A stretch of DNA of 64,000 nucleotides, from NCBI GenBank assembly GCA_902612325.1, contig CACMDB010000002.1, positions 88,001-152,000 on the forward strand, written 5' to 3'. The position numbers were made by a program, and so were the translations under genes. The notes beneath the pieces were generated by a model. It was not told the DNA's origin, ran no database searches, and saw nothing but the letters and a program-made list of their open reading frames with translations. Below, piece after piece: positions 28,124-41,809 of this stretch. Each line of letters opens with the position of its first letter. The first letter of the stretch is position 1. The stretch is from an uncultured Pelagibacteraceae bacterium (GTDB taxonomy: Bacteria > Pseudomonadota > Alphaproteobacteria > Pelagibacterales > Pelagibacteraceae).

Positions 28124-30525
28124 AAATCACATTTGATTGGTTAAAAGATCATTTAAAAACTAATCTGAAAGAAAAAAATCTTTTAGAACAACTTACCAAT
28201 ATTGGACTAGAAGTAGAAAGTGTGGAAAGTTTTTCATCTGATGATCAATTATTTAAAGTTGCAAAAATTATCAAGACAGAAAAACACCCAAACGCAGACC
28301 GACTTAAAGTTTGTGATGTAAACATCGGTGAGAAAGAGCTTAAAAAAGTTGTGTGTGGTGCCACCAATGCGAACGAAGGACTTATTACTATATATGCACC
28401 TCCAGGTGCAATTATCCCAAAGACTAATACAAAATTAGAAATAGCTAAAATTAGAGGTGTAACTTCTTACGGAATGCTTTGCTCTGAGTCTGAGTTAAAT
28501 TTATCTGATGAGAGTGATGGTATTACTGAATTATCTAAAAAATATGAAAAAAATATTGGTAAAAGTTATTTTTCAAAATCAAAATCTAATCTTATTGATT
28601 TATCAATCACACCTAATCGACCAGATTGCCTTGGTGTAAAGGGGATAGCTAGAGATCTTGCAGCTTCAGGTTTTGGAAGGTTAATAGTATCTAAAGAAAA
28701 AAAAATTAAATTTAAAACAAAACAAACTATAAAAGTTAAGATTAATAAGGAGAAAGGACAAGGGTGTAGTGCTTTTGGAAGTTGTGTAATTAAAAATGTG
28801 AAAAATACCGAGAGTCCTCAATGGCTCAAAGATAAATTAATTTCAGTTGGTCAAAAACCTATTTCAGCTATTGTTGATATAACAAATTATGTAATGCTTG
28901 ATATTAATCGACCATTACACGCATATGATGCTGATAAAATTGAAAAAGGGATAATCGTAAGAAACTCAAAATCTGGAGAAGAATTTACAGCACTGGACAA
29001 TAAAATTTATAAGTTAGAAAAAGGTATGTGTGTCATTAGTGACAACAAAGGAGTTTTAGGATTAGGTGGAATTATTGGGGGCACAAGATCAGGCACAGAA
29101 TTTGATACAAAAAATATATTATTAGAGTCTGCTTATTTTGATCCAAGATCAATTAGAAATACGGCAAAAAAATTGAACTTAGATACAGATGCAAAATTTA
29201 GATTTGAAAGAGGAATTGACCCATTATCCATCGAAACTGGTTTAAAGAAAGCGGCATCACTAATTCAAGAAATTTGTGGTGGTGAAGTTAGTAAAATCGA
29301 CATTCAAAAAACTGAATCTTATAAAACCAAAATTATAAACTTTGATGTAAATTCTTTTGAAAATATAGTTGGATTTAAAATTTCTGAGAAGGAAATCCAA
29401 AGAATTTTGATTGATCTTGGTTTTATCATTAAAAAAGAAAAAAATTCTTTAAAGTTGATAGTTCCTTCCTGGAGACCAGATATTTCACAGCAAATAGACA
29501 TTATTGAAGAGTTGGTGAGAATAAGTGGTTATGATAAAATAAAAACAATTGACCCAATTAAAGATAGATCTAAATCCACTTTAACTCAAACTCAAAGATT
29601 ATTTCATTTCTTACAAAGAGCAATTGCTTCGAAGGGTTATTTAGAGACAATAACATGGTCATTTACAGATCAAAGTTATAACGATCACTTTAGAGAAGCT
29701 GGTAAAGAAATAAAAATTGTAAACCCTATAAGTTCTGAATTGGGAGTTTTAAGAAATTCCATATTTTCAAATTTAATCATGTATATGGGTAAAAATTTGG
29801 ATAGAGGCTTTAAAGATTTATCTATATTTGAGATAGGTCCTATTTTTACTGGTTCAAATCCAGGTGAGCAAAAAACAGTAGTTTGTGGTTTGTCAGCCGG
29901 TAAAAAATCAAGACTTTCTTGGATCGATAAAGAGAGAAATATTGATTTATTTGATGCAAAAAGAGATGTAGTGCAAACTTTGAGTGAAGCAGGTTATAAT
30001 TCTGATCATTTTTTTATTGATAGCAAAACACCAAATTATTATCATCCAGGAAAGTCCGGTAGAATTTTCTTAGATCATAGTAAAGATAAAGTTGCAGCTT
30101 ATTTTGGCGAAATTCATCCTAATATTCTAAAAAAAATTGATATTAAAACTGAAAATTTAATAGGTTTTGAAATCTTTTTAGAAAATTTAAAACTTTCAAG
30201 AAAAACATTGAAAGATCAAAAATTAAAGTTTTCTGTATCGGATTTTCAAAAATCAGAGCGAGATTTTGCATTTGTAGTTAATAAAGATGTAGAGGCACAA
30301 GAGTTAATAAGCGTAATTTCTAATGTGAATCCAAATCTTATTAGCAATATAAAAGTTTTTGATGTTTATGAAGGTGAAAATATCCCAGATAATCAAAAGT
30401 CTATAGCTATCAGCATAACGATTCAGTCATCAGAAAAAACTTTAAACGATAAGGATTTAGAGAAAATTAATAATTCAATCATAGAAGCAGTAGAAAATAA
30501 AACTGGCGCTAAAATTCGATCTTAA
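28120..30525 (+). CDS. pheT: Phenylalanyl-tRNA synthetase beta subunit
   Basis: 801 residues. The start [12 protein letters not shown] opens the N-terminal domain, with the EMAP-like tRNA-binding fold at about 40-150 ([13 protein letters not shown]). The B3/B4 editing region lies near 210-390, the B5 domain near 405-480, and the ferredoxin-like anticodon-binding domain covers the last ~95 residues ([12 protein letters not shown]). It overlaps pheS by 4 bp and leads into lepA after 7 bp. Confidence 0.97.
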   Translation: MKITFDWLKDHLKTNLKEKNLLEQLTNIGLEVESVESFSSDDQLFKVAKIIKTEKHPNADRLKVCDVNIGEKELKKVVCGATNANEGLITIYAPPGAIIPKTNTKLEIAKIRGVTSYGMLCSESELNLSDESDGITELSKKYEKNIGKSYFSKSKSNLIDLSITPNRPDCLGVKGIARDLAASGFGRLIVSKEKKIKFKTKQTIKVKINKEKGQGCSAFGSCVIKNVKNTESPQWLKDKLISVGQKPISAIVDITNYVMLDINRPLHAYDADKIEKGIIVRNSKSGEEFTALDNKIYKLEKGMCVISDNKGVLGLGGIIGGTRSGTEFDTKNILLESAYFDPRSIRNTAKKLNLDTDAKFRFERGIDPLSIETGLKKAASLIQEICGGEVSKIDIQKTESYKTKIINFDVNSFENIVGFKISEKEIQRILIDLGFIIKKEKNSLKLIVPSWRPDISQQIDIIEELVRISGYDKIKTIDPIKDRSKSTLTQTQRLFHFLQRAIASKGYLETITWSFTDQSYNDHFREAGKEIKIVNPISSELGVLRNSIFSNLIMYMGKNLDRGFKDLSIFEIGPIFTGSNPGEQKTVVCGLSAGKKSRLSWIDKERNIDLFDAKRDVVQTLSEAGYNSDHFFIDSKTPNYYHPGKSGRIFLDHSKDKVAAYFGEIHPNILKKIDIKTENLIGFEIFLENLKLSRKTLKDQKLKFSVSDFQKSERDFAFVVNKDVEAQELISVISNVNPNLISNIKVFDVYEGENIPDNQKSIAISITIQSSEKTLNDKDLEKINNSIIEAVENKTGAKIRS

Positions 30526-30532
30526 AATTAAA

Positions 30533-32341
30533 ATGAGCACAATCAACAATATAAGAAATTTTGCAATCATTGCTCATATTGATCATGGGAAATCTACAAT
30601 AGCTGATAGAATAATCCATCAATGTGGTGGTTTGACAGAAAGAGAAATGAAATCACAAGTACTTGACTCTATGGATATAGAAAGAGAAAGAGGTATCACA
30701 ATAAAAGCACAGACTGTAAAGTTGAATTATAAAGCTAAAAACGGAAAAAATTATATTTTAAATATTATAGACACCCCTGGACATGTAGATTTTAGTTATG
30801 AGGTAAGTAGATCTTTGTATGCCTGTGAAGGATCAATATTAATTGTAGATAGTACCCAGGGTGTCGAAGCTCAAACACTGGCTAATGTCTATCAAGCTCT
30901 AGATATTAATCATGAAATTATTCCTGTTTTAAACAAAATAGATTTACCTGCTTCTGATCTAGATAGAACAAAAAAACAAATCGAAGATGTTATTGGAATT
31001 GATACTGAAAATGCAATTCCTTGTTCAGGAAAAACAGGGGAAGGTATAAATAATATATTGGAGCAAATTATCAATCAATTACCAAGCCCAAAAGGCGATA
31101 CTGATAAAGATTTAAAATGTTTATTAGTTGATAGTTGGTATGACACTTACTTAGGTGTCGTGATTTTAGTTAGAGTAATTAATGGTAAACTTACAAAAAA
31201 TATGAAAATTAAAATGCTCTCTACTAATCAAGATTATATAGTTGAAAAAGTTGGGGTTTTTACACCAAAAGCAAAAGATATTAATGAATTAAATACTGGA
31301 GAAATAGGTTTTATAACTACAGGAATTAAAGTTCTTTCAGAAACAAAAGTTGGTGACACTATCTGTGATGCATCAAAACCACCTGTTAATGCATTGCCTG
31401 GTTTTAAACCAAGTAAACCCGTAGTTTTTTGCGGGTTGTTTCCTGTCGATAGTTCTGAGTATCAAAAATTAAAAGATGGGCTAGCCAAATTACAATTAAA
31501 TGATGCAAGTTTTTCATATGAAGCAGAGTCATCATCAGCTCTAGGATTAGGATTTAGATGCGGATTTTTAGGTCTTTTACATCTCGAAATCATCACAGAA
31601 AGATTAGAAAGAGAGTTTGATGTAAACTTATTAACAACTACACCTGGAGTAGTTTATAAAGTTAACTTAAATAATGGTAAAATTATAGACTTACAAAATC
31701 CATCAACTCTTCCTGATCCAACAATTATTAAATCAATTGAGGAGCCCTGGATTAAAGCTACCATAATAACTCCAGATGAATTCCTGGGTTCAATAATAAA
31801 ATTATGTCAGGATAAAAGAGGAATTCAAACCAATCTTTCATATTCAGGTAATAGAGCTGTATTGAATTATGAATTACCATTAAACGAAGTAGTTTTTGAT
31901 TTTAATGACAGAATTAAATCTATGACAAGTGGTTATGCAAGTTTTGATTATGAAATTTTAGAGCATAGAGAGGGAGATTTAGTAAAGCTTGGCATTTTAG
32001 TTAATAGTGAACCAGTTGATGCACTTGCCATGATGATACATAAAGATTTTGCTCAAAAAACTGGAAGAGAAGTTTGCGAAAAATTAAAAGATTTGATACC
32101 TAGACATAATTTTATGATCCCAGTCCAAGCTGCAATTGGTGGTAAAATTATTGCGAGAGAAACAATTAAAGGTTTTAAGAAAGATGTACTGACAAAGATC
32201 CATGGTGGTGGAGCAACAGATAGAAAAAGAAAACTTTTAGAAAAACAAAAAAAGGGAAAAGCAAGATCTAAACAATTTGGAAGAGTTGAGATTCCACAAG
32301 AAGCATTTATAGGAGTTTTAAAAATAAAGGGCACTAAATGA
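30533..32341 (+). CDS. lepA: Elongation factor 4 (LepA)
   Basis: 602 residues. The GTPase motifs are AHIDHGKST (G1, residues ~13-21), DTPGHVDF (G3, ~80) and NKIDLP (G4, ~134). The EF-G-like domains follow, then the LepA-specific C-terminal domain ([13 protein letters not shown] and [16 protein letters not shown]). LepA acts on ribosomes and influences initiation and back-translocation. The TGA overlaps the ATG of the next gene, a glycosyltransferase, so the first gene of the glycan island is translationally joined to lepA. Confidence 0.97.
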   Translation: MSTINNIRNFAIIAHIDHGKSTIADRIIHQCGGLTEREMKSQVLDSMDIERERGITIKAQTVKLNYKAKNGKNYILNIIDTPGHVDFSYEVSRSLYACEGSILIVDSTQGVEAQTLANVYQALDINHEIIPVLNKIDLPASDLDRTKKQIEDVIGIDTENAIPCSGKTGEGINNILEQIINQLPSPKGDTDKDLKCLLVDSWYDTYLGVVILVRVINGKLTKNMKIKMLSTNQDYIVEKVGVFTPKAKDINELNTGEIGFITTGIKVLSETKVGDTICDASKPPVNALPGFKPSKPVVFCGLFPVDSSEYQKLKDGLAKLQLNDASFSYEAESSSALGLGFRCGFLGLLHLEIITERLEREFDVNLLTTTPGVVYKVNLNNGKIIDLQNPSTLPDPTIIKSIEEPWIKATIITPDEFLGSIIKLCQDKRGIQTNLSYSGNRAVLNYELPLNEVVFDFNDRIKSMTSGYASFDYEILEHREGDLVKLGILVNSEPVDALAMMIHKDFAQKTGREVCEKLKDLIPRHNFMIPVQAAIGGKIIARETIKGFKKDVLTKIHGGGATDRKRKLLEKQKKGKARSKQFGRVEIPQEAFIGVLKIKGTK

Positions 32342-33144
32342 AAATTTACGATTGTTTTATATTTTTCAATGAAAATTTATTAACTGAAATAAGATTTAAT
32401 ATTTTAGATAAATATGTAGACTACTTTGTAATTTGTGAGTCTTATTATGATCATAGAGGCAAAATAAAAGGATATCTTTTTGATCATAAAAAATTCGAAA
32501 ATTTTGGTCACAAAATCATCTATTTAAAAATTGACAATTTTCCTAAAAGTCTGGGAATTTGGGAAAGGCAAGATTATCAAAGAAATTTTCTAATGAATGG
32601 ATTAAAAAATACTCAGCCAGATGACTTAATAATATATTCAGACGCTGATGAAATCATTAATCCTAATGTCATAAGTGATTTATCGAGTATTGGTAATAAC
32701 ATAGCAATTTGTGAACAATATTGTTTTTATTACAAATTAAACTTGTTGTCAGAACAATATAAAGATGTTTGGGAAGGTAGTCGTGTTTCAAAATTTAAAA
32801 ATTTGAAATCGTTTAGTTGGTTAAGACTCATTGCTAAAAAAAATTTGAAATATAGCTTTTTTAGATTTGATAAATTTAAAAAAATAAAAGTGTTAAATAA
32901 AGCTGGCTGGCATTTTTCATACTTAATGTCTGAGGAGGATATTCAGAAAAAGATTAAAGCATGGACACATTCTGAATTGGATACTCTTGAAAATAGCAAT
33001 TTAGAGACAATAAAAAGTAGAGTAAAAGAGAATAAAGATTTATTTGGAAGAAATATCAAATTTTCCAAATTGGAGTTCAGTGAACAATTTTTCCCAAAAT
33101 ATTTGATAAAAAATCAAGGTTTTTATAGAAATTGGATTATATAA
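32338..33144 (+). CDS. GT17-like glycosyltransferase
   Basis: 268 residues. The N-terminus [19 protein letters not shown] followed by [16 protein letters not shown], and the [15 protein letters not shown] acidic metal-binding block near residues 98-112, match the family 17 glycosyltransferases (beta-1,4-N-acetylglucosaminyltransferase-like) found in marine bacteria and viruses. The acceptor is unknown. It opens the glycan island, overlaps lepA by 4 bp (ATGA), and converges on the epimerase gene with an 8-bp overlap. Confidence 0.82.
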   Translation: MKIYDCFIFFNENLLTEIRFNILDKYVDYFVICESYYDHRGKIKGYLFDHKKFENFGHKIIYLKIDNFPKSLGIWERQDYQRNFLMNGLKNTQPDDLIIYSDADEIINPNVISDLSSIGNNIAICEQYCFYYKLNLLSEQYKDVWEGSRVSKFKNLKSFSWLRLIAKKNLKYSFFRFDKFKKIKVLNKAGWHFSYLMSEEDIQKKIKAWTHSELDTLENSNLETIKSRVKENKDLFGRNIKFSKLEFSEQFFPKYLIKNQGFYRNWII

Positions 33145-34081
33145 CTTTTTTTTTAATACAGCTTTTAACAATTTCGTTAATACTAAATTTAAAATTGAAA
33201 CCTAATATTTTTCTTAATTTATAATTGTTGCTCAAAGTATAGTTATAGTTACCCAGGTCATACAATTTTTTTTTATAAAAAATTTTTTTATTCATTTGTT
33301 TTTCAAAGATTTTGATTATTTTATCCAAATATACTAATTTTCCACTCCCTACATTTATAATATATGAACCCATGCTCCTTCTTTTTAAAATTTTTAAGAT
33401 AATACTTAAAAAGTCTTTTATGTGTACAAAGTCTCTTCCTGGATAGATTAACCTTCCTTTTTTTTTTACAAGATTTATTTTAAATAGCAATTTTTTTCTA
33501 GATGCTTCAGTTATTACTGGCATAATTCTTCTAAATTTATTTTTAAATTCAAAAAATTCTTTTTTATTCATATAACCAGCTATATTAAATAATCTTAGTA
33601 TGTAGCAGATTTCAAATTTATCTTTTAAATATTTTTCAATTATAGATTTCGTCTTACCATAATAGTTTGTAGGCATATTTTTTTGACTTTCAGATGCTGC
33701 CTTAACATTATTAGAATTAAAGTTATATACATTAGAACTTGATAAGAAAATAAATTTTTTAATTTTTTTTTTGACACATAGATCTATTAAGGTTTTTGTT
33801 TTTTTAATATTATTCTCAAAATAAATTTTTTTGTTTTTTTCCGACTCTGGTGGGAAGCTTAAAGCTGCAGCGTGTATAACTGTGTGAATCTTTTTGTTAG
33901 AGATTAATGATGAAATAATTTTTGAGTTTATATTTGTTTTCAAAAACCTTTTTTTATTGATGATATTTTTTGAATGTGATCTAGAAAAGTTATCAATTCC
34001 AAAATAAGGTATTCTTTTTAATTCCAAAATCTCACAAATGTGAAAACCTATATATCCAGTACATCCTGTAACAAGTATCAT
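33137..34081 (-). CDS. NAD-dependent sugar epimerase/dehydratase (extended SDR)
   Basis: 314 residues. The nucleotide-binding GCTGYIGFHICEIL is near residues 6-19 and the catalytic Y-x3-K in NYYGKTKSIIEKY near 137-149; HIKDFLSIILKIL near 218 is the usual substrate-domain segment. The family makes or alters nucleotide sugars such as UDP-galactose or dTDP-sugars; which one is not determinable. It is the only minus-strand gene of the island, and its start is 17 bp from the divergent methyltransferase. Base composition is very AT-rich, with long poly-T tracts. Confidence 0.83.
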   Translation of the reverse strand: MILVTGCTGYIGFHICEILELKRIPYFGIDNFSRSHSKNIINKKRFLKTNINSKIISSLISNKKIHTVIHAAALSFPPESEKNKKIYFENNIKKTKTLIDLCVKKKIKKFIFLSSSNVYNFNSNNVKAASESQKNMPTNYYGKTKSIIEKYLKDKFEICYILRLFNIAGYMNKKEFFEFKNKFRRIMPVITEASRKKLLFKINLVKKKGRLIYPGRDFVHIKDFLSIILKILKRRSMGSYIINVGSGKLVYLDKIIKIFEKQMNKKIFYKKKLYDLGNYNYTLSNNYKLRKILGFNFKFSINEIVKSCIKKKVI

Positions 34082-34098
34082 TTTATTTTTAATGTTTT

Positions 34099-34797
34099 TT
34101 GAATATATTGATTATTATGTTTTTTTTGAAGTTAAAATATTTTTTATATTACTATAAATCCAAGATAATAAAAAAAAGATGTAAAAAAGACTATGCTGAT
34201 CAAAAAAGAATATTTGAGCAAAAAATAAATCAAAAAAATTTTTCACAAAAATGGTTTCTGAATAATTTTGAAGTCTTTACTTTTTTTTTACCAAAAAATA
34301 AGAGTTTAAAATTTGATTATTTAGAAGTAGGTTGTTACGAGGGATTATCTTCATTTTACGTTTTATCCGAATACAAATCTGTAAACGCCTTTTTTTTAGA
34401 TATATGGGATATGCCAAATCCTAATAGTAAATCACTTTCGCGTAATTTTGGGTTAATAGAAAAAGTTTTTGATCAAAATCTTTCTGGTTTTCATTTTAAG
34501 AAAATGAAAGATGATTCAGTTATTTCAATGAGAAGATTGTTAAAGGAAAATGTTCATTTTGATTTCATTTATATCGATGGATCTCACAATGGTGAAGATA
34601 TTTTATCTGATGCAATTGAGGCATTTAAGATCTTAAAAGTGAATGGACTTATATTTTTTGATGATTTTTTACAATATGATAATGACAGAATTCTACAATC
34701 ATACGAAGGTATTGAAAAATTCTTGTCTTTATATTCTGATTATTTGAAAATTGAGTATTTTCAAAATAATTTAGTTGTTAGAAAGAAAACTAATTAA
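34099..34797 (+). CDS. SAM-dependent methyltransferase-like protein
   Basis: 232 residues. A Rossmann core starts with LEVGCYEGLSSFYVL near residues 76-90. The acidic strand FDFIYIDGSHNGEDILSDA is near 154-172, and FFDDF follows near 192. These are the features of the class I methyltransferase group often linked to sugar or glycan O-methylation. The first ~40 residues are basic and aromatic and may contact the membrane. An alternative start at the Met seven residues in is possible. The gene lies in the glycan island beside a second, unrelated-looking methyltransferase. Confidence 0.72.
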   Translation: MNILIIMFFLKLKYFLYYYKSKIIKKRCKKDYADQKRIFEQKINQKNFSQKWFLNNFEVFTFFLPKNKSLKFDYLEVGCYEGLSSFYVLSEYKSVNAFFLDIWDMPNPNSKSLSRNFGLIEKVFDQNLSGFHFKKMKDDSVISMRRLLKENVHFDFIYIDGSHNGEDILSDAIEAFKILKVNGLIFFDDFLQYDNDRILQSYEGIEKFLSLYSDYLKIEYFQNNLVVRKKTN

Positions 34798-34805
34798 ATC
34801 TTCAA

Positions 34806-35453
34806 ATGAAAAAACTTTTTATTGAAAGTATTAAAAAATTTATTTTTAACTTCACTCCTTTTGGAGCTCCAGCTTATTCTTATAATTTAGAACCAATTCA
34901 ACTTTCTGAAATTATAGTCTCTATTGAAAAAATTAAAAATATAAAAGGTTCAATATGTGAAATTGGTGTAGCGCGTGGAATGACCTCAAGATTTATCTGT
35001 GAACATTTAAAAAATCAGAATTATAAAGAAAAGTTTTATTGTATTGATACTTTTGTTTCTTTTGAAAAAGAAGATATTGATTTTGAAATACAAAATAGAA
35101 AAAAAAATAAAAAAGAATTAGTTGGTTTTAGTTACAATAATTTTGATAGATGGAAAAAAAATTTTATAAATTTTGATTTTGTTCAACCAATAAAAGCTGA
35201 TATCAAAAAATTTGATTTTAATTCTATCTCACCTGTGAAGCTAGTTATTTTAGATGTTGACTTATATAAACCAACGTTGATTGCTCTAAATAATTTAAAA
35301 AAAAATATGGTAGCTGGCGGAATTATAATTGTTGATGATGTAAAAAGTAATAATTCTTGGGATGGTGCTCACCAGGCTTTTTATGAATTTGTAAAATCAA
35401 ACCCTTATACTTATAAAGTTATTGGAAATAAATGTGGAGTAATACATTTTTGA
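34806..35453 (+). CDS. TylF/MycF-like methyltransferase
   Basis: 215 residues. The SAM-binding loop is ICEIGVARGMTSRFICEHL near residues 53-71. The strand KLVILDVDLYKPTLIALNNL near 140-159 and GGIIIVDDV near 169 match the TylF/MycF sugar O-methyltransferase group, which is metal-dependent (the two Asp in VDD are typical ligands). It is likely to methylate a glycan unit made by this island (inference). Its stop overlaps the next start as TGATG. Confidence 0.75.
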   Translation: MKKLFIESIKKFIFNFTPFGAPAYSYNLEPIQLSEIIVSIEKIKNIKGSICEIGVARGMTSRFICEHLKNQNYKEKFYCIDTFVSFEKEDIDFEIQNRKKNKKELVGFSYNNFDRWKKNFINFDFVQPIKADIKKFDFNSISPVKLVILDVDLYKPTLIALNNLKKNMVAGGIIIVDDVKSNNSWDGAHQAFYEFVKSNPYTYKVIGNKCGVIHF

Positions 35454-36478
35454 TGAAAAAAAAATTAGTAATTGTCACCAATGAGAAATTTTTTAATTCA
35501 GATGGTAAATTTAGTTGTGATAATATTGCAGAAAAGTCTCTACCAGATGAATTAAGTAACAATTTTAAAGTTGAAATTATTGGTAGAAAAAGTCAAATTG
35601 TACAGGCTCATCAGCTTGAAACAAAAAGTATAAATATTTATTCTAATATTTTTTCTTACATTTTAAGAATTTTTAAAGAAAGAAATAAAAACAATTCGGT
35701 TTATTTAATTTTGTCAATTACTCCATTTACTTTTTTATCAGCTTGTATATTAATTTTTTTTAATAAAAAAATTTTTACATATCTAAGAAGTAATGGTCAT
35801 GAAGAATATAAAAAGATAATTGGCGCAATGGGTTCAATAATTTACAATATTATGTTTAATTATATTTCTAAAAAAAGTATTTTAATAAGTTGTCGGAAAC
35901 ATATTTTAATGGAAAAAAAGGGATTCGTTGTCCAACCCTCAGAACTTGATGATAATTGGATTAAAAATGCCTTTGAAAAAAATATTGATAACATTAATCT
36001 TTTGTATATTGGAAGAGTAAAAGTTGAAAAAGGGATATACTCATTAGATAATCTTTTAGTATCTTTAAATAGTAACATATTTCTTACAATAGTTGGCTCA
36101 AATTGGGACCATAAAAAACTGAAGTATAAAAAAATTAAAATGTATTCAATAGAAACAGATCAACAAAAATTAATCAACTTTTACGACAAATGTGATGTAT
36201 TTATTCTTCCATCTTTTACAGAAGGGCACCCAATGGTATTATTGGAGGCATTATCTAGATTGAGACCTGTCATAATTTTTAAAGATATAGAACATATTGT
36301 CGGGAATAAAAAAGGAATATTTGTTTCGGAAAGGAATCCAGAAAATTTTTTGAAAACTCTTAATTTAATTAAACAAAACTACAACCTAATTCAAAAAGAG
36401 ATGAAACTAAATATTTTACCTAAAAAAAAGGATTTTATACATTCATTTTCAAAAATTGTTGATAATGAAATTTTGTAG
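35453..36478 (+). CDS. Family 4 glycosyltransferase
   Basis: 341 residues from the ATG in the TGATG junction with the preceding methyltransferase. An in-frame ATG 21 bp upstream lies inside that gene and is less likely. The C-terminal half shows the GT-B donor domain: [19 protein letters not shown] near 185-203 and the retaining motif [17 protein letters not shown] near 255-271. The stop codon's last base is the first base of tRNA-Ser, so the glycan island ends exactly at the tRNA. Confidence 0.83.
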   Translation: MKKKLVIVTNEKFFNSDGKFSCDNIAEKSLPDELSNNFKVEIIGRKSQIVQAHQLETKSINIYSNIFSYILRIFKERNKNNSVYLILSITPFTFLSACILIFFNKKIFTYLRSNGHEEYKKIIGAMGSIIYNIMFNYISKKSILISCRKHILMEKKGFVVQPSELDDNWIKNAFEKNIDNINLLYIGRVKVEKGIYSLDNLLVSLNSNIFLTIVGSNWDHKKLKYKKIKMYSIETDQQKLINFYDKCDVFILPSFTEGHPMVLLEALSRLRPVIIFKDIEHIVGNKKGIFVSERNPENFLKTLNLIKQNYNLIQKEMKLNILPKKKDFIHSFSKIVDNEIL

Positions 36479-36567
36479 GAGAGGTGGCCGAGTGGTTGAA
36501 GGCGCACGCTTGGAAAGCGTGTAAAGGGGTAACTCTTTCATGGGTTCGAATCCCATTCTCTCCGCCA
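36478..36567 (+). tRNA. tRNA-Ser (anticodon GGA)
   Basis: The acceptor GGAGAGG (36478-36484) pairs with TCTCTCC (36557-36563), with discriminator G and encoded CCA (36565-36567). The anticodon loop TTGGAAA gives GGA, which reads UCC/UCU. A long variable arm (GTAAAGGGGTAACTC region) and TTCGAAT T-loop fit tRNA-Ser. The first base is shared with the TAG stop of the upstream glycosyltransferase. Confidence 0.95.
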
Positions 36568-36595
36568 TAAATAATCTATATTTTATGCGGTCAAT

Positions 36596-36622
36596 TTGAC
36601 ATTTTTTGTTAATTGATAAAAT
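36596..36622 (+). promoter_or_regulatory. Possible gyrB promoter
   Basis: A perfect TTGACA (36596-36601) is followed after a short 15-bp spacer by TAAAAT (36617-36622, 5/6). It lies about 60 bp before the gyrB ATG in the only gap available after tRNA-Ser. The short spacer lowers confidence. Confidence 0.4.
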
Positions 36623-36678
36623 TATTAAATGAGCAATTTAGTGTAAAAAATGATATAGTTAATTTTTCCGTAAAATAA

Positions 36679-38742
<2,064 letters not shown>

Positions 38743-38744
38743 AA

Positions 38745-40013
38745 ATGAAGTTTTTTGAAACTTCAAAACAATATTCTTTAAAAAAGTCAATTTATATAAA
38801 TTTAAGGTGGATTGGTATTTTAGGCCAATTGATATCAGTATGTCTTGTATATTTTTATTTTGATTTTGATTTTGATTTTATTTTTTCAAATTTATTCATT
38901 TTAATTGGAATAATTAGCAATCTATACTTAATTTTTATCTATAAAAAAACGCAATTAACAGATAGGTCAGCGTTCATCAATCTACTGATTGATATAATTC
39001 AATTAAGCGGACTTATTTATTTGACTGGAGGTGTTAAAAATCCATTTATCATTTTTTTAATAATACCCAGTGTCTTTGCTTCTTCAAATTTGAGTTTTAA
39101 AACTAATTCATTATTAGTATTATTAACCACCTTATCTATTGTAGGCTTAACCTTTGTTTCAAAAGACTTGCCCGGACCTTTGAGTGATCACTTTCATGTG
39201 AGTAATTATTACATTTATGCTATTCCCTTATCTTTAATAATAGCTCTGTTATTCTTAAATTATTTTGCGATTATATTCGGAGCAGAGAGCAAGTTAAGGA
39301 AAGATGCTCTAAATAAGATGGAAGAGATTATGGCAAAAGAGCATGAAATGTTATCTTTAGGAGGACAAGCAGCCGCTGCTGCACATTCATTAGGGACGCC
39401 CTTATCAACAATAAAGGTAATTACCCAGGAATTATCAAAACAATTAAAAGATCAAAAAGATGTTTCACAAGATATTGAACTCTTAGCAAGTCAGGTTGAA
39501 AGGTGTAATGAAATATTAAAAAGATTATCCTTAAATCCTGATCAGGAAGATGAATTTATTGATGAAGATTTATCAATGAAAGAATATTTAAGACAAATTA
39601 TTTCATCATTTAAGGAAACAAGTAAAAAAGAATTTATTCTTAATTTAGAACAAGATTTAAATTCAAAGAAAATTTATAAATCAATTGAAATTGTTTATGG
39701 CTTAAGGAATTTTATCGGTAATGCAAACAAGTTTAGTAAAAGCAAAATTTTTATAGATTTGAAAAGTGATAATGATTTTACAGAAATAACCATTGAAGAT
39801 GATGGTGATGGTTATCCAAGTGATATTTTATCAAAAATTGGAGAACCTTATCTAAAATCATCTGATAAAAATAGTGGATTAGGTTTAGGATTATTTATAG
39901 GAAAGACTTTACTAGAAAAAAATTTTGCCACTGTTAATTGTTGGAATTCTCAAACAAGAAGTGGAGCTGAAGTGATAATAAAGTGGAAAAATAAAGATTT
40001 GTTCAATCTTTAA
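38745..40013 (+). CDS. regB: RegB/PrrB-type redox sensor histidine kinase
   Basis: 422 residues. Five or six membrane segments cover residues 20-180 and contain the quinone-sensing motif GGVKNPF (95-101), matching the GGXXNPF box of RegB. The H-box is [18 protein letters not shown] with the phospho-acceptor H214. C254 lies exactly 40 residues later, in VERCNEIL, the same spacing as His225 and the redox-active Cys265 known in Rhodobacter RegB. The ATPase domain has DDGDGYP and [14 protein letters not shown]. RegB senses quinone pool and redox state and signals to RegA, which is not in the window. The 3' end overlaps cobT by 4 bp. Confidence 0.88.
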   Translation: MKFFETSKQYSLKKSIYINLRWIGILGQLISVCLVYFYFDFDFDFIFSNLFILIGIISNLYLIFIYKKTQLTDRSAFINLLIDIIQLSGLIYLTGGVKNPFIIFLIIPSVFASSNLSFKTNSLLVLLTTLSIVGLTFVSKDLPGPLSDHFHVSNYYIYAIPLSLIIALLFLNYFAIIFGAESKLRKDALNKMEEIMAKEHEMLSLGGQAAAAAHSLGTPLSTIKVITQELSKQLKDQKDVSQDIELLASQVERCNEILKRLSLNPDQEDEFIDEDLSMKEYLRQIISSFKETSKKEFILNLEQDLNSKKIYKSIEIVYGLRNFIGNANKFSKSKIFIDLKSDNDFTEITIEDDGDGYPSDILSKIGEPYLKSSDKNSGLGLGLFIGKTLLEKNFATVNCWNSQTRSGAEVIIKWKNKDLFNL

Positions 40014-41809
40014 TGTAAATTTTTTTTACTTTTAAAAAGTTCACTCAATTGAGAAATCATGACATCTCCCAATTCATTGACATCTGTAATCTTTATCGCT
40101 CGATTATAGTATCTTGATACATCATGGCCTATTCCAATCGCTAAAATTTCAGTTTCAGTTTTTTCTTCGATAAATTTCACAATTTTCTTTAAATGTTTTT
40201 CAAGAAAATCTCCTGAATTGACTGACAGAGTTGAGTCATCAACTGGTGCACCATCAGAAATTACCATTAATATTTTTCTTTCTTCTTTTCTTTTTTTTAA
40301 TCGATTAAATGCCCAAGAAATTGCTTCTCCATCAATATTTTCTTTTAACAATCCTTCTTTTAACATTAAACCAAGATTATTTTTACATTGCCGCCAATGT
40401 GTGTCAGCCCCTTTATAAATTATGTGTCTTAAATCATTTAATCTCCCTGGTGTTTTTGGTTTACCTTCTTTATTCCAAAATTCTCTACTTTTTCCACCTT
40501 TCCAATTTTTAGTTGTGAAACCTAATATTTCAACTTTGACAGAACATCTTTCTAATGTTCTTGACAAGATATCAGCGCAAATTGCGGCAATAGTTATTGG
40601 TCGGCCTCTCATGGATCCTGAGTTATCAATTAATAGAGTAACTACTGTGTCTTTAAAATCTAAATCTTTTTCTTTTTTGAAAGACAATGAATTATAAGGA
40701 TCCATAATTATTCTTGGAAGTTTTGAACTATCTAATAACCCTTCCTCTAAATCAAATTCCCAGGCCCTATTTTGTTTTGCCAGCAATTGTCTTTGAAGCT
40801 TGTTTGCAAGTTTGGTAATGACATCCTGAAAACCTATTAATTGTTGATCTAAAGTTTTTCTTAATTTTGAAGCTTCATCAGAGTTTTCTAAATTTTCTGC
40901 TTTTGTTATTTCATCAAATTGGGTTGTGAAGATTTTATAGTCTGTATTTAAATCATTAATTGATTTTTTTTGGATAACTTGTTCACTATTTTTTTGATCA
41001 GATTCACTATCAATTAGTTGCTCATCAAGTTTGTACTCATCTATGTCATATTCAGAGTCTAAGCTCGCTTCAGTCTCTTCATTGTCATTTTCATCTCTAG
41101 AATCGTCCGAATTGTTGTCTTGGTCATCATTAGAAGGATTATTTTGACCATCGTCTTGGTTTTCTTCCCTGGTTTCTTCATTATCCTCATTTTTAAAAAT
41201 ATCCATTTCTTGTAATATTTCCGAAAACTTAGAGGAATATTCATTTTGATATTCTAAGTTTTCTTTTAAAAATTCAATGTGTTTATTCATTACTTTATCG
41301 AAGTCTTTTTCCCAAAAATTTAACATATTATTGGTTAAGTCATTTAATTGGACTTTTAGAAATTTCTTTAACATATATAATTCAAAAGCTTCCACCACTG
41401 GAACATCTTCTTTTGAATTTAATTGGTCTTTTCTTTTTAATTGGATTATTTGATCATAATTTTCTTTAAGATTTTTTGCTATACCTTTCAACATTTCTGA
41501 GCCAAGGCATTCATATCTTACTTTTTCTGCGATAGAATAAAGAGACTTATATGAAGAATTTAAAGGTAAATTCTTTTTATAAATCTCATCATTTGAAAAT
41601 TTTTTTTTTAAAGCAGATGAGTCAGACTCTGCTCTAGCTTTAATGAAATCTCTTTTTGAGTTAAGATTTTCAATATCAATAAAATTCAAATCTTTTTTAT
41701 TTTTTTCATCAATAGTTTTAAGATGAATATCATCAGAAATCACTCTAGCTGTTGAAGTTAAAGCTTGCTTAAGTTTTTCTCTTAAGTTTTCAGCCTTATT
41801 ATTTTTCAT
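40010..41809 (-). CDS. cobT: CobT-like VWA-domain protein
   Basis: 599 residues. The N-terminal ~200 residues are helical. Residues ~205-275 are an acidic, Asn/Asp-rich linker. The C-terminal von Willebrand A domain has a complete MIDAS motif in [13 protein letters not shown] near residues 391-403 and a [14 protein letters not shown] strand. This is the architecture of the CobT subunit of aerobic cobaltochelatase. It starts one base after the cobS stop and would act with it as an AAA+/VWA pair. No cobN or other cobalamin gene is in the window, so the true target may not be a cobalt chelatase. Confidence 0.85.
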   Translation of the reverse strand: MKNNKAENLREKLKQALTSTARVISDDIHLKTIDEKNKKDLNFIDIENLNSKRDFIKARAESDSSALKKKFSNDEIYKKNLPLNSSYKSLYSIAEKVRYECLGSEMLKGIAKNLKENYDQIIQLKRKDQLNSKEDVPVVEAFELYMLKKFLKVQLNDLTNNMLNFWEKDFDKVMNKHIEFLKENLEYQNEYSSKFSEILQEMDIFKNEDNEETREENQDDGQNNPSNDDQDNNSDDSRDENDNEETEASLDSEYDIDEYKLDEQLIDSESDQKNSEQVIQKKSINDLNTDYKIFTTQFDEITKAENLENSDEASKLRKTLDQQLIGFQDVITKLANKLQRQLLAKQNRAWEFDLEEGLLDSSKLPRIIMDPYNSLSFKKEKDLDFKDTVVTLLIDNSGSMRGRPITIAAICADILSRTLERCSVKVEILGFTTKNWKGGKSREFWNKEGKPKTPGRLNDLRHIIYKGADTHWRQCKNNLGLMLKEGLLKENIDGEAISWAFNRLKKRKEERKILMVISDGAPVDDSTLSVNSGDFLEKHLKKIVKFIEEKTETEILAIGIGHDVSRYYNRAIKITDVNELGDVMISQLSELFKSKKNLH

